44,698 nucleotides of DNA. Origin: Nemertoderma westbladi (lineage: Eukaryota; Xenacoelomorpha; Nemertodermatida; Nemertodermatidae). Below the pieces are notes generated by a model. That model ran no database searches. It was not told the DNA's origin and was given only the letters and a program-made list of their open reading frames with translations. Numbering within the stretch: position 1 is the stretch's first letter; each line of letters begins with the position of its first letter. The stretch covers positions 1 through 44,698 of the forward strand of contig JAUCBJ010008616.1 of NCBI GenBank assembly GCA_032718475.1, read 5' to 3'. Shown piece by piece: positions 10,084 through 20,940 of the stretch. Made by a program: the position numbers and the translations under genes.

Positions 10084-10285
10084 AACCCTTATATCAGCAA
10101 ACTCCATTATATTCTTCGCGCGCGATCAATCGGTGACCAGACACTCAACTTCAGTGTGTTTGAGCTACCTCTAATATTTGATGTACATGCTTAAAATTTC
10201 GCATGTCGTATTTTTTGACGAAGTGGAAACATTTGAGGGGGTCAGAGATGATAAATTCCAACCTTTCAAAATAAGGACCACCCTA

Positions 10286-10293
10286 GTGGATAG
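10286..10293 (+). repeat. 8-bp target duplication, right copy
   Basis: GTGGATAG, identical to 7824-7831. Confidence 0.88.
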
Positions 10294-11990
10294 GTCCTGA
10301 ATTTTTATCTCGAGGGAAAAACCATTGGCCAGATCCATTGCCAGACTATAACCTACCTGCTGATGCAGAACTCGTGAAATGGAAAAATCGTCCTATGCGC
10401 TCTAAATTACTCGAGTACCAACCCGTCGGGAATCCAAATGATGCAAGGGAATTTAATATAACTGTTCAATATAATGATCAACTAGTATGTAACAACTTCA
10501 GTGGATATGTGGTAGATTGTCTGGAAAATGATCCAGAGGAAATAAAGCCACATGAGTGTAATTTCCCTGATATAACAGGTGGAGTTAGTGGCAAATATGA
10601 GCAGATGGTAGCCCGGACTAATTCAGCGCGGGCTTTAGCCAAACGTTTGGCAATACTCAAGCGCTTTTGTCATTTCTATCTGTGGTGTCGATTGAATTCA
10701 GGTAAATCTATTCCAAAACATTTCGGTGGTCCAATTTCACTCAATGAATTACATGCTACGCATCATCAAATAATCCGCTTATCACAAAAGGTCACTGATG
10801 TTAACCTTTATACAAAGCGACAACATGGCCAGACAATTAATAGTGAGCCTTTCCAAACCATAATGAGAGATGGACTTTTACGAATTAAGAGTAGGCTAAC
10901 ATTTGCACCTACTAGTGATGAGATGAAATACCCAATCTTGGTGCGAGATCATAGATTACAAGAACAAATGATTTGGGATACCCATATAGATTTATGTCAT
11001 GCTGGGCGTGACCATATCTTAAGTTATCTTAGAACGCAATATTATCTGATACATCCTTGGAAAACTATGAAGAATGTACTACAACAATGTTTGACATGCA
11101 AGAGATATAATGCCCCCTTAATGAAACAACAGATGTCTGACCTACCTTTAACTCGACTAGCTTCCTTTAAACCCGCTTTTTACAATAGTGGTATTGACAT
11201 GTTTGGCCCGATTGATGTGATGAGAGCTAGAACAATTGTCAAACGATGGGGCCTTATAATAACTTGTCTTACTACACGAGCAATCTGGTTGGATATTATG
11301 TTTACTGCAAACATGACTTCATTTACTCTTGCCCTACGCCGGTTTATTGCACATAGAGGAACACCAAAGAGTATTACCTCTGACAATGGTGGGAACTTCG
11401 TGGCAACAAGTAATGATATCAAGTTAAGCATCAAAGACTGGAATGAGGACATCATAAAGAAAGAACTTATGGATTACCATATCGAGTGGCTTGAATGGCA
11501 TTTCACACCGCCTCATGCGCCTTGGTACGGTGGTACTTATGAGCGTCTTATCAAGAGTGTAAAATTAGCCCTTAATAAAACACTACCTATACCTAGGACA
11601 TATCTTAATGATGAAGCTATCAGGACCTTCATGGCAGAAATTGAGCTAGTGTTAAACTCTCGACCTTTAACGAAAATGTCGGCATCACCTGAGTGCATTG
11701 AGGCTCTTACTCCTGCCCATTTTTTGCATCACAAACCTGGAATGATGTTGCCAATATCAACTCTGGAAGACTGTGATTTGTACTCTCAAAAAATGTGGAA
11801 GGTTCTTCAGCTAATGACTAACACATTCTGGAACATTTGGTTACTCTATTATCTTCCAAGTCAAACCCTACGTACCAAGTGGTTTGAGAAGACTGACAAC
11901 TTACACATTGGAGATATAGTACTTCTTCATGATGAGATGAGACCACGCAAATCGTGGTTAATAGGACGCATAACAAACAACGTACAATAG
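10294..11990 (+). CDS. pol: BEL/Pao integrase (Pol C-terminal part)
   Basis: An open frame from the end of the hAT-like insertion; the first ATG-like start inside it is not biologically meaningful. It encodes the enzyme that inserts element cDNA into chromosomes. The N-terminal linker (SRGKNHWPD) continues the remnant before 7831. An H2C2 zinc-binding region follows, with HIDLCHAGRDH and CLTCKRY. The catalytic core has the first Asp in SGIDMFGP, the second in TSDNGGNF and the Glu in GGTYERLIKSVK, so the DDE triad is intact. The tail (WFEKTDNLHIGDIVLL) fits the DUF5641 family. The frame is lost after SWLIGRITNN. Because the insertion and the RNase H deletion lie upstream, it cannot be made as part of a normal Gag-Pol in this copy. 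Confidence 0.9.
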
Positions 11991-12168
11991 TGATGATGGA
12001 TTGATTCGGAATGTTTCATTAATCACAAAGACTGGCAAGAAATTAGATCGACCAATACAGCGCTTATGTCTCCTTGAACAAGATAGTGAACGTATTGGTT
12101 CGTATGGTAAATGGCCAGTGAATCATAATGATAGTTCTGAATCTGACCTCGAATTCCTCAAGAATTAG
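11985..12168 (+). pseudogene. Frameshifted C-terminus of BEL-1 Pol
   Basis: In a different frame from the integrase, the sequence from about 11990 reads DGLIRNVSLITKTGKKLDRP and then RLCLLEQD, ending at TAG 12166-12168. This is the usual end of BEL Pol, and RLCLLE recurs in BEL-2 near 28690. A single-base indel near 11985-11995 explains the break. Confidence 0.8.
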
Positions 12169-12461
12169 CGATGATATATCGATCAATACTGTATGTAATG
12201 TAACATAATAATGTAATGTGGATATAATCCAATATATATATATTATATATATCAAACTAATGTATCAATAATTGAGAATACCAGTACTTAATTGTTATCT
12301 CTGTTTAACCTTGTTATATTTACTGCCAATTTACAGTACGTGTAATGTTCACCCTAGACTATATATTTTTATAATTGAATTCTAGAATTGAAATAATTAC
12401 ATATATACATATGAAGGACCTGCCTGGATTTAACTGAACTTTACAATTCTAGCAATGGTTT

Positions 12462-12560
12462 AAAAAAAAATAAATAAAAATAAAAAAAAAAAATAAAAAA
12501 AAAATAATAATAAAAATAATAAATAATTAAAAAAAAATTATGAATAAAAAATAATAAGAA
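12462..12560 (+). repeat. A-rich low-complexity tract
   Basis: Nearly 100 bases made of A-runs broken by single T or TA, with one C-free block of about 90 bases. Confidence 0.85.
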
Positions 12561-13311
12561 AAATTTTCGATATAAGATTTTTAGAAAATGAGACTTGAAT
12601 AGCTAGCCTATTAAGCTTAAGGCGATGAATTTAACAAAATATTAAAGTCGAGCTATACATTAGTGTCATACGATCTATCTTAGAGTTAATTAGAATCAAT
12701 CAATTAAGTAAAATAAAGAAAAGGAGAAAGGTTGTCATTAAGCTGTTTGTGAAGGATGAAGGTCAACTTGGTCTTGAAGATGTGACGGTTTAGGAGTATC
12801 TCAATGGGAAATTGAAACCGACTAAGTCAAGTCACAACTAAATGCAAACAACCCTTTGCTCAATATGATAATAGATATTAGCAGTACACCAAATGAGTCT
12901 CGTGGTAATCGTCGCATGGTAATGTACGTAAGTCGTGGTAACGACCGAGAGTCAATGGCAAACGTTCAACTTTCACCCAACAGAATGCCGAAGGTCATTT
13001 ATTTCAAAGGTTAACCTTAAAAACCCGATAATTGATAGTCCAATTTACAATGAGAAGCTATTGATGAAATGGACGGATACACTTGAATGAATCTATTTAT
13101 CTAGTTTATTTGTCTTAATATAGTATGATATCTTATGGAACATAACGATGACTATAATTTGTTTAATATTTGTAATTTTATTATAACTACATTACGAATA
13201 GATTCACTTAGTACCTACCAAGGTAATATGTAATATATATAAGCACTATTAGATCACTGTTGTACGAGAGTTTGAAATAAAACTGATAAAATGAACTTTT
13301 TCGTATTGATT

Positions 13312-13625
13312 TTGCATAATTTGTTCAGTGCAATTTGTGAGAACGTTCATGAGTCACTATGTTTTCAAAGCATCGCTCATGACCAATATGTTAAACAAAC
13401 ACTATACATTGAATTATTTTAGAGATACGTTTTGATATTTGGTATCTAATTTTTGGTATTGAATTTGTGCAATTTAGTCATTACAATGCGATTTGTGAGA
13501 GAACGTTTATGACTTCTATATTTTGAAAGTGTTACTCATGACTAATATGTTAAACAGATCCTATCCATTGCATTATATAGTTTATGTTTAGATACGGTAT
13601 CCTATATTGTATTTAAATTTAGTTA
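13312..13625 (+). repeat. Two-copy tandem repeat, about 156 bp
   Basis: The phrases 'caatttgtgaga(gag)aacgtt(c/t)atgA', 'ctcatgac(c/t)aatatgttaaaca' and 'tagatacg...ggtatc' occur twice in the same order, first around 13330-13450 and again around 13485-13600. It lies just before the polypurine tract. Confidence 0.7.
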
Positions 13626-13630
13626 ATCCT

Positions 13631-13644
13631 AAATTTGGGAGCGG
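13631..13644 (+). other. Polypurine tract of BEL-1
   Basis: AAATTTGGGAGCGG abuts the 3' LTR start TGTAAA, the expected position for plus-strand priming. The 15 bases TGGGAGCGGTGTAAA spanning the boundary are the same in BEL-2 (minus strand). Confidence 0.75.
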
Positions 13645-14341
13645 TGTAAAGATCTACCGTCTCTAGGACACTTTATTTGTGAATGATACAGCCCTTAGGT
13701 CCAGTCGGACAGATTAAGTGATTATTAAAACCAGTGTTATCAGGGTCAGCATATATATGTATGTATCAACCTTATTCAGTTATTGCATACCGGTACCTCA
13801 ATGTACTTATAACGCCTGATAACGGATTTACTGGGGAGTTAGACCTGGAGGGACTTTTTACTTCTAACACATATGTTCAACTGCATGTATCGTACATTTG
13901 TTGATTGTTATCTGACTCGTTTGTAGCCCTTTATCTGCTTCTGGGTTGTCTGGTTGTGCATCGTTGGTTCCTTTATGATTACCGGTGCCGATTATCGTTA
14001 AACCACCTCTATAAGAATAAAGTCAAATGGTTTCATATCTACCGTTTTGCCTTCTTTGCCTGAATGTCTGAAGGGCAGAGTCGTCCGATGTCCTAACAAA
14101 CAGCTTTTAGGCAACCATTAACATTTGTTATACATGCGGATCCAGATAAGCGATCGTATAATATAGATGTATATTTGTATATCTAAGAGAATAGAGGCAT
14201 AAATTAGTTAAGATAACCGTGCTTATGAGTAGCCCATCAATCCAGGATTTCAAGTTGCAGGTGATGTTCTAACCCCCTTTTTATAACACTAGATTATATA
14301 TAAGTCTCGCCTTCTATAAATCTTGTGAACCGACTGCAACA
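13645..14341 (+). repeat. 3' LTR of BEL-1
   Basis: A direct repeat of 1-689 with TG...CA ends, 697 bp because of an 8-bp insertion near 14174. The substitution at 13904 (A for G) is the only other difference seen. The bases after it (TTAAT) may be the target duplication, but the partner is outside the window. Confidence 0.93.
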
Positions 14342-14577
14342 TTAATAACGGGTTAACCCGTAGCCTACTTCAAATCAAGATAGTCCACCATCTTACACTA
14401 ACTCTATCAGAAAGGATGAGGGCCATATGTAGGCCTAGGCCTACTATGCAATAAAGTACTGATTGTTGAACTGGTATGTAAATAAAGTTGCATATTATGG
14501 TAATGATTACTATATAGCCATGCATACATTATTTTCATAAATAATGTACGAATGTTTGTATAAGTTGGGCCTATAGG
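14342..14577. other. Spacer between BEL-1 and satellite
   Basis: About 235 bp of AT-rich DNA with 'taggcctaggcctac' words. No gene or repeat unit was recognised. Confidence 0.5.
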
Positions 14578-17500
14578 CCCACTCGTAAATGTGATTTTTG
14601 TATAAGTATATTGTTTCATAGTGTTTTACATGCCCACTCGTGTTTTATACCGTAATTGTTATTTTTGTATAAGTATATTGTTTCATAGAGTTTTACATGC
14701 CCACTCGTGTTTCATACCGTAACTGTGATTTTTGTATAAGTATATTGTTTCATAGTGTTTTACATGCCCACTCGTGTTTTATACCGTAACTGTGATTTTT
14801 GTATAAGTATATTGTTTCATAGTGTTTTACATGCCCACTCGTGTTTTATACCGTAATTGTTATTTTTGTATAAGTACAGTATATTGTTTCATAGTGTTTT
14901 ACATGCCCACTCGTGTTTTATACCGTAACTGTGATTTTTGTATAAGTATATTGTTTCATAGTGTTTTACATGCCCACTCGTGTTTTATACCGTAATTGTT
15001 ATTTTTGTATAAGTATATTGTTTCATAGTGTTTTACATGCCCACTCGTGTTTTATACCGTAATTGTTATTTTTGTATAAGTATATTGTTTCATAGTGTTT
15101 TACATGCCCACTCGTGTTTTATACCGTAACTGTGATTTTTGTATAAGTATATTGTTTCATAGTGTTTTACATGCCCACTCGTGTTTTATACCGTAACTGT
15201 GATTTTTGTATAAGTATATTGTTTCATAGTGTTTTACATGCCCACTCGTGTTTTATACCGTAATTGTTATTTTTGTATAAGTACATTGTTTCATAGTGTT
15301 TTACATGCCCACTCGTGTTTTATACCGTAACTGTGATTTTTGTATAAGTATATTGTTTCATAGTGTTTTACATGCCCACTCGTGTTTTATACCGTAATTG
15401 TTATTTTTGTATAAGTATATTGTTTCATAGTGTTTTACATGCCCACTCGTGTTTTATACCGTAACTGTGATTTTTGTATAAGTATATTGTTTCATAGTGT
15501 TTTACATGCCCACTCGTGTTTTATACCGTAATTGTTATTTTTGTATAAGTATATTGTTTCATAGTGTTTTACATGCCCACTCGTGTTTTATACCGTAACT
15601 GTGATTTTTGTATAAGTATATTGTTTCATAGTGTTTTACATGCCCACTCGTGTTTTATACCGTAATTGTTATTTTTGTTTAAGTATATTGTTTCATAGTG
15701 TTTTACATGCCCACTCGTGTTTTATACCGTAATTGTTATTTTTGTATAAGTATATTGTTTCATAGTGTTTTACATGCCCACTCGTGTTTTATACCGTAAT
15801 TGTTATTTTTGTTTAAGTATATTGTTTCATAGTGTTTTACATGCCCACTCGTGTTTTATACCGTAATTGTTATTTTTGTATAAGTATATTGTTTCATAGT
15901 GTTTTACATGCCCACTCGTGTTTTATACCGTAATTGTTATTTTTGTTTAAGTATATTGTTTCATAGTGTTTTACATGCCCACTCGTGTTTTATACCGTAA
16001 CTGTGATTTTTGTAAAAGTATATTGTTTCATAGTGTTTTACATGCCCACTCGTGTTTTATACCGTAATTGTTATTTTTGTATAAGTATATTGTTTCATAG
16101 TGTTTTACATGCCCACTCGTGTTTTATACCGTAACTGTGATTTTTGTATAAGTATATTGTTTCATAGTGTTTTACATGCCCACTCGTGTTTTATACCGTA
16201 ATTGTTATTTTTGTTTAAGTATATTGTTTCATAGTGTTTTACATGCCCACTCGTGTTTTATACCGTAACTGTGATTTTTGTAAAAGTATATTGTTTCATA
16301 GTGTTTTACATGCCCACTCGTGTTTTATACCGTAACTGTGATTTTTGTAAAAGTATATTGTTTCATAGTGTTTTACATGCCCACTCGTGTTTTATACCGT
16401 AATTGTTATTTTTGTATAAGTATATTGTTTCATAGTGTTTTACATGCCCACTCGTGTTTTATACCGTAACTGTGATTTTTGTATAAGTATATTGTTTCAT
16501 AGTGTTTTACATGCCCACTCGTGTTTTATACCGTAATTGTTATTTTTGTTTAAGTATATTGTTTCATAGTGTTTTACATGCCCACTCGTGTTTTATACCG
16601 TAATTGTTATTTTTGTATAAGTATATTGTTTCATAGTGTTTTACATGCCCACTCGTGTTTTATACCGTAATTGTTATTTTTGTTTAAGTATATTGTTTCA
16701 TAGTGTTTTACATGCCCACTCGTGTTTTATACCGTAATTGTTATTTTTGTATAAGTATATTGTTTCATAGTGTTTTACATGCCCACTCGTGTTTTATACC
16801 GTAATTGTTATTTTTGTTTAAGTATATTGTTTCATAGTGTTTTACATGCCCACTCGTGTTTTATACCGTAATTGTTATTTTTGTATAAGTATATTGTTTC
16901 ATAGTGTTTTACATGCCCACTCGTGTTTTATACCGTAATTGTTATTTTTGTTTAAGTATATTGTTTCATAGTGTTTTACATGCCCACTCGTGTTTTATAC
17001 CGTAATTGCTATTTTTGTATAAGTATATTGTTTCATAGTGTTTTACATGCCCACTCGTGTTTTATACCGTAATTGCTATTTTTGTATAAGTATATTGTTT
17101 CATAGTGTTTTACATGCCCACTCGTGTTTTATACCGTAATTGCTATTTTTGTATAAGTATATTGTTTCATAGTGTTTTACATGCCCACTCGTGTTTTATA
17201 CCGTAATTGTTATTTTTGTTTAAGTATATTGTTTCATAGTGTTTTACATGCCCACTCGTGTTTTATACCGTAATTGCTATTTTTGTATAAGTATATTGTT
17301 TCATAGTGTTTTACATGCCCACTCGTGTTTTATACCGTAATTGCTATTTTTGTATAAGTATATTGTTTCATAGTGTTTTACATGCCCACTCGTGTTTTAT
17401 ACCGTAATTGTTATTTTTGTATAACTATATTGTTTCATAGTGTTTTACATGCCCACTCGTGTTTTATACCGTAATTGTTATTTTTGTATAAGTATATTGT

Positions 17501-20419
17501 TTCATAGTGTTTTACATGCCCACTCGTGTTTTATACGATAACTGTTATTTTTGTATAAGTATATTGTTTCATAGTGTTTTACATGCCCACTCGTGTTTTA
17601 TACCGTAATTGTTATTTTTGTATAAGTATAATTGTTTCATAGTGTTTTACATGCCCACTCGTGTTTTATACGATAACTGTTATTTTTGTATAAGTATATT
17701 GTTTCATAGTGTCTTACATGCCCACTCGTGTTTTATACCGTAATTGTTTTTTTTGTATAAGTATATTGTTTCATAGTGTTTTACATGCCCACTCGTGTTT
17801 TATACCGTAATTGTTATTTTTGTATAAGTATATTGTTTCATAGTGTTTTACATGCCCACTCGTGTTTTATACCGTAACTGTGATTTTTGTATAAGTATAT
17901 TGTTTCATAGTGTTTTACATGCCCACTCGTGTTTTATACCGTAACTGTGATTTTTGTATAAGTATATTGTTTCATAGTGTTTTACATGCCCACTCGTGTT
18001 TTATACCGTAATTGTTATTTTTGTATAAGTACATTGTTTCATAGTGTTTTACATGCCCACTCGTGTTTTATACCGTAACTGTTATTTTTGTATAAGTATA
18101 TTGTTTCATAGTGTTTTACATGCCCACTCGTGTTTTATACCGTAACTGTGATTTTTGTATAAGTATATTGTTTCATAGTGTTTTACATGCCCACTCGTGT
18201 TTTATACCGTAACTGTGATTTTTGTATAAGTATATTGTTTCATAGTGTTTTACATGCCCACTCGTGTTTTATACCGTAACTGTGATTTTTGTATAAGTAT
18301 ATTGTTTCATAGTGTTTTACATGCCCACTCGTGTTTTATACCGTAACTGTGATTTTTGTATAAGTATATTGTTTCATAGTGTTTTACATGCCCACTCGTG
18401 TTTTATACCGTAACTGTGATTTTTGTATAAGTATATTGTTTCATAGTGTTTTACATGCCCACTCGTGTTTTATACCGTAACTGTGATTTTTGTATAACTA
18501 TATTGTTTCATAGTGTTTTACATGCCCACTCGTGTTTTATACCGTAACTGTGATTTTTGTATAACTATATTGTTTCATAGTGTTTTACATGCCCACTCGT
18601 GTTTTATACCGTAACTGTGATTTTTGTATAAGTATATTGTTTCATAGTGTTTTACATGCCCACTCGTGTTTTATACCGTAATTGTTATTTTTGTATAAGT
18701 ATATTGTTTCATAGTGTTTTACATGCCCACTCGTGTTTTATACCGTAATTGTGATTTTTGTATAAGTATATTGTTTCATAGTGTTTTACATACCCACTCG
18801 TGTTTTATAAAGTAACTGTGATTTTTGTATAAGTATATTGTTTCATAGTGTTTTACATGCCCACTCGTGTTTTATACCGTAACTGTGATTTTTGTATAAC
18901 TATATTGTTTCATAGTGTTTTACATGCCCACTCGTGTTTTATACCGTAACTGTGATTTTTGTATAAGTATATTGTTTCATAGTGTTTTACATGCCCGCCC
19001 ACTCGTAACTGTGATTTTTGTATAAGTATATTGTTTCATAGTGTTTTACATGCCCACTCGTGTTTTATACCGTAATTGTTATTTTTGTATAAGTATATTG
19101 TTTCATAGTGTTTTACATGCCCACTCGTGTTTTATACCGTAATTGTTATTTTTGTATAAGTATATTGTTTCATAGTGTTTTACATACCCACTCGTGTTTT
19201 ATAAAGTAACTGTGATTTTTGTATAAGTATATTGTTTCATAGTGTTTTACATGCCCACTCGTGTTTTATACCGTAACTGTGATTTTTGTATAACTATATT
19301 GTTTCATAGTGTTTTACATGCCCACTCGTGTTTTATACCGTAATTGTTATTTTTGTATAAGTATATTGTTTCATAGTGTTTTACATGCCCACTCGTGTTT
19401 TATACCGTAATTGTTATTTTTGTATAAGTATATTGTTTCATAGTGTTTTACATACCCACTCGTGTTTTATAAAGTAACTGTGATTTTTGTATAAGTATAT
19501 TGTTTCATAGTGTTTTACATGCCCACTCGTGTTTTATACCGTAACTGTGATTTTTGTATAACTATATTGTTTCATAGTGTTTTACATGCCCACTCGTGTT
19601 TTATACCGTAATTGTTATTTTTGTATAAGTATATTGTTTCATAGTGTTTTACATGCCCACTCGTGTTTTATACCGTAATTGTTATTTTTGTATAAGTATA
19701 TTGTTTCATAGTGTTTTACATACCCACTCGTGTTTTATAAAGTAACTGTGATTTTTGTATAAGTATATTGTTTCATAGTGTTTTACATGCCCACTCGTGT
19801 TTTATACCGTAACTGTGATTTTTGTATAACTATATTGTTTCATAGTGTTTTACATGCCCACTCGTGTTTTATACCGTAATTGTTATTTTTGTATAAGTAT
19901 ATTGTTTCATAGTGTTTTACATGCCCACTCGTGTTTTATACCGTAATTGTTATTTTTGTATAAGTATATTGTTTCATAGTGTTTTACATGCCCACTCGTG
20001 TTTTATACCGTAACTGTGATTTTTGTATAACTATATTGTTTCATAGTGTTTTACATGCCCACTCGTGTTTTATACCGTAATTGTTATTTTTGTATAAGTA
20101 TATTGTTTCATAGTGTTTTACATGCCCGCCCACTCGTAACTGTGATTTTTGTATAAGTATATTGTTTCATAGTGTTTTACATGCCCACTCGTGTTTTATA
20201 CCGTAATTGTTATTTTTGTTTAAGTATATTGTTTCATAGTGTTTTACATGCCCACTCGTGTTTTATACCGTAATTGTTATTTTTGTATAAGTATATTGTT
20301 TCATAGTGTTTTACATGCCCACTCGTGTTTTATACCGTAATTGTTATTTTTGTTTAAGTATATTGTTTCATAGTGTTTTACATGCCCACTCGTGTTTTAT
20401 ACCGTAATTGTTATTTTTG
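14578..20419. repeat. 67-bp satellite array, about 87 copies
   Basis: The unit starts GCCCACTCGTGTTTTATACC, continues through an AACTGTGATTTTTG or AATTGTTATTTTTG variant block and TATAAGTATATTGTTTCATA, and ends GTGTTTTACAT. The spacing of the CCCACTCG word is 67 bp throughout (for example 14631 to 14698). Variants include GTTTAAG for GTATAAG, GTATAACTAT, TACATACCC...AAAGTAAC, ACGATAACTG and shortened units with CCCGCCCACTCGTAACTG (near 18993 and 20127). The first unit lacks the GTTTTATACC block in the same way. The array ends sharply at TTATTTTTG before CAGACTCG. There are no open frames, and no unique spacers as in CRISPR. Confidence 0.97.
18787..19990. repeat. 268-bp higher-order repeat within the satellite
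   Basis: The rare variant TACATACCCACTCG...AAAGTAAC recurs at 19185, 19453 and 19721, exactly 268 bp (four units) apart. Each time it is followed by the same order of variants: AACTGTG/TATAACTAT, then two AATTGTTAT units. An earlier copy near 18791 is offset by a shortened unit. This is a four-unit block amplified as a whole. Confidence 0.85.
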
Positions 20420-20823
20420 CAGACTCGATATGTCCTTCTCCTCTGTCGTATTTCCCTTTGATTCCGCGAAACACGAGATCCCGAGTTCGGGGAATACTCT
20501 AAGCTCCGAGATGAGGCAGCAGTCAGCCTGAACTTTACAAAACGATGAATATTTTAATTACTGTCAGTATGACAATTATTTAATATACAGAATTAACAAT
20601 TATTGAATGTTTATTTATTAATGTTCTAATAATTATTATTAAAAATTTACCTTGCGAAATATCAGTTTTTATATATGTCCACACACGTTGATACAGTATA
20701 GGCCTACTATAATCCCTAAGAAGTCTACATTTGTCCGTTGGGGTCAAGGGATTTGAGTAGGCCTAGTGTTTTGTGGTGATTTACTGTTGAATTAACTCAA
20801 CAAACTGGCAACTACTGTATCGG

Positions 20824-20940
20824 CAGAGGCGTAGGGAGCTCTTCTGGCGCCCGGGGAAATGAAGCTGAGATAACCCCCCCCACCCCCCCCCCCACCCTTC
20901 AATAATTTTAACTTTTCATTTATGACGGTTTTTTTAATAT
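20824..20940 (+). mobile_element. Truncated copy of the 37705-38109 MITE family
   Basis: CAGAGGCGTAGGGAGC, then TTCTGGCGCCCGGGG, a poly-C tract, TTCAATAATTTTAACTTTT and TTATGACGGTTT appear in the same order as at 37705-37815. The match stops after about 115 bp and no right end was found. Confidence 0.7.

Larger units (their letters stand above)
7832..10285. mobile_element. hAT-like palindromic (foldback) DNA transposon
   Basis: Termini are TAGGGTGGTCCTTATTT and its inverse, flanked by exact 8-bp duplications, which fits the hAT superfamily. The inverted repeat is not limited to the ends. The whole 2,454 bp reads as two arms of about 1.15-1.2 kb meeting near 9060-9130. Matched landmarks in inverse orientation include GCGCGCGAAGAATATAATGG (8004 and 10113 regions), TGCTTGCACAAGCATCAC (8352 and 9760 regions) and the TIRs. 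The arms are diverged by scattered substitutions and small indels. No transposase-like motif is visible, so it is non-autonomous. It lies inside BEL-1 pol and is younger than that insertion, or entered an ancestor of it. A transcript through it would form a very long hairpin. Confidence 0.88.
12169..13644 (+). other. BEL-1 3' non-coding region
   Basis: About 1.5 kb without a credible ORF between pol and the 3' LTR. It holds an A-rich low-complexity stretch (12462-12560), AT-rich filler and a two-copy tandem repeat. BEL-2 has its accessory ORFs in the corresponding place; nothing similar is visible here. Confidence 0.7.
1..14341 (+). mobile_element. BEL/Pao LTR retrotransposon BEL-1 (nested, defective)
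   Basis: Two direct LTRs (1-689 and 13645-14341) bracket a gag-pol region with BEL/Pao hallmarks. In order these are a DUF1759-type Gag segment, a CCHC knuckle, a D-S-G protease, an RT with YMDD, the NPAD motif, an H2C2 zinc finger, a DDE integrase core and a DUF5641-like tail. Without the nested 2.45 kb DNA transposon and one copy of its target duplication the element is about 11.9 kb. The LTRs differ by one substitution (260 versus 13904) and one 8-bp indel (near 530 versus 14174), so insertion was recent. The upstream flank lies outside the window, so the target duplication cannot be checked. Four lesions are visible: an in-frame UGA at 5271, a deletion junction near 7741, the nested insertion at 7832 and a frameshift near 11990. 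Confidence 0.93.

Noticed and set aside
14578-20419. Regular 67-bp array considered as a CRISPR
   Set aside because: There are no unique spacers; the whole unit repeats. The context is an animal genome.
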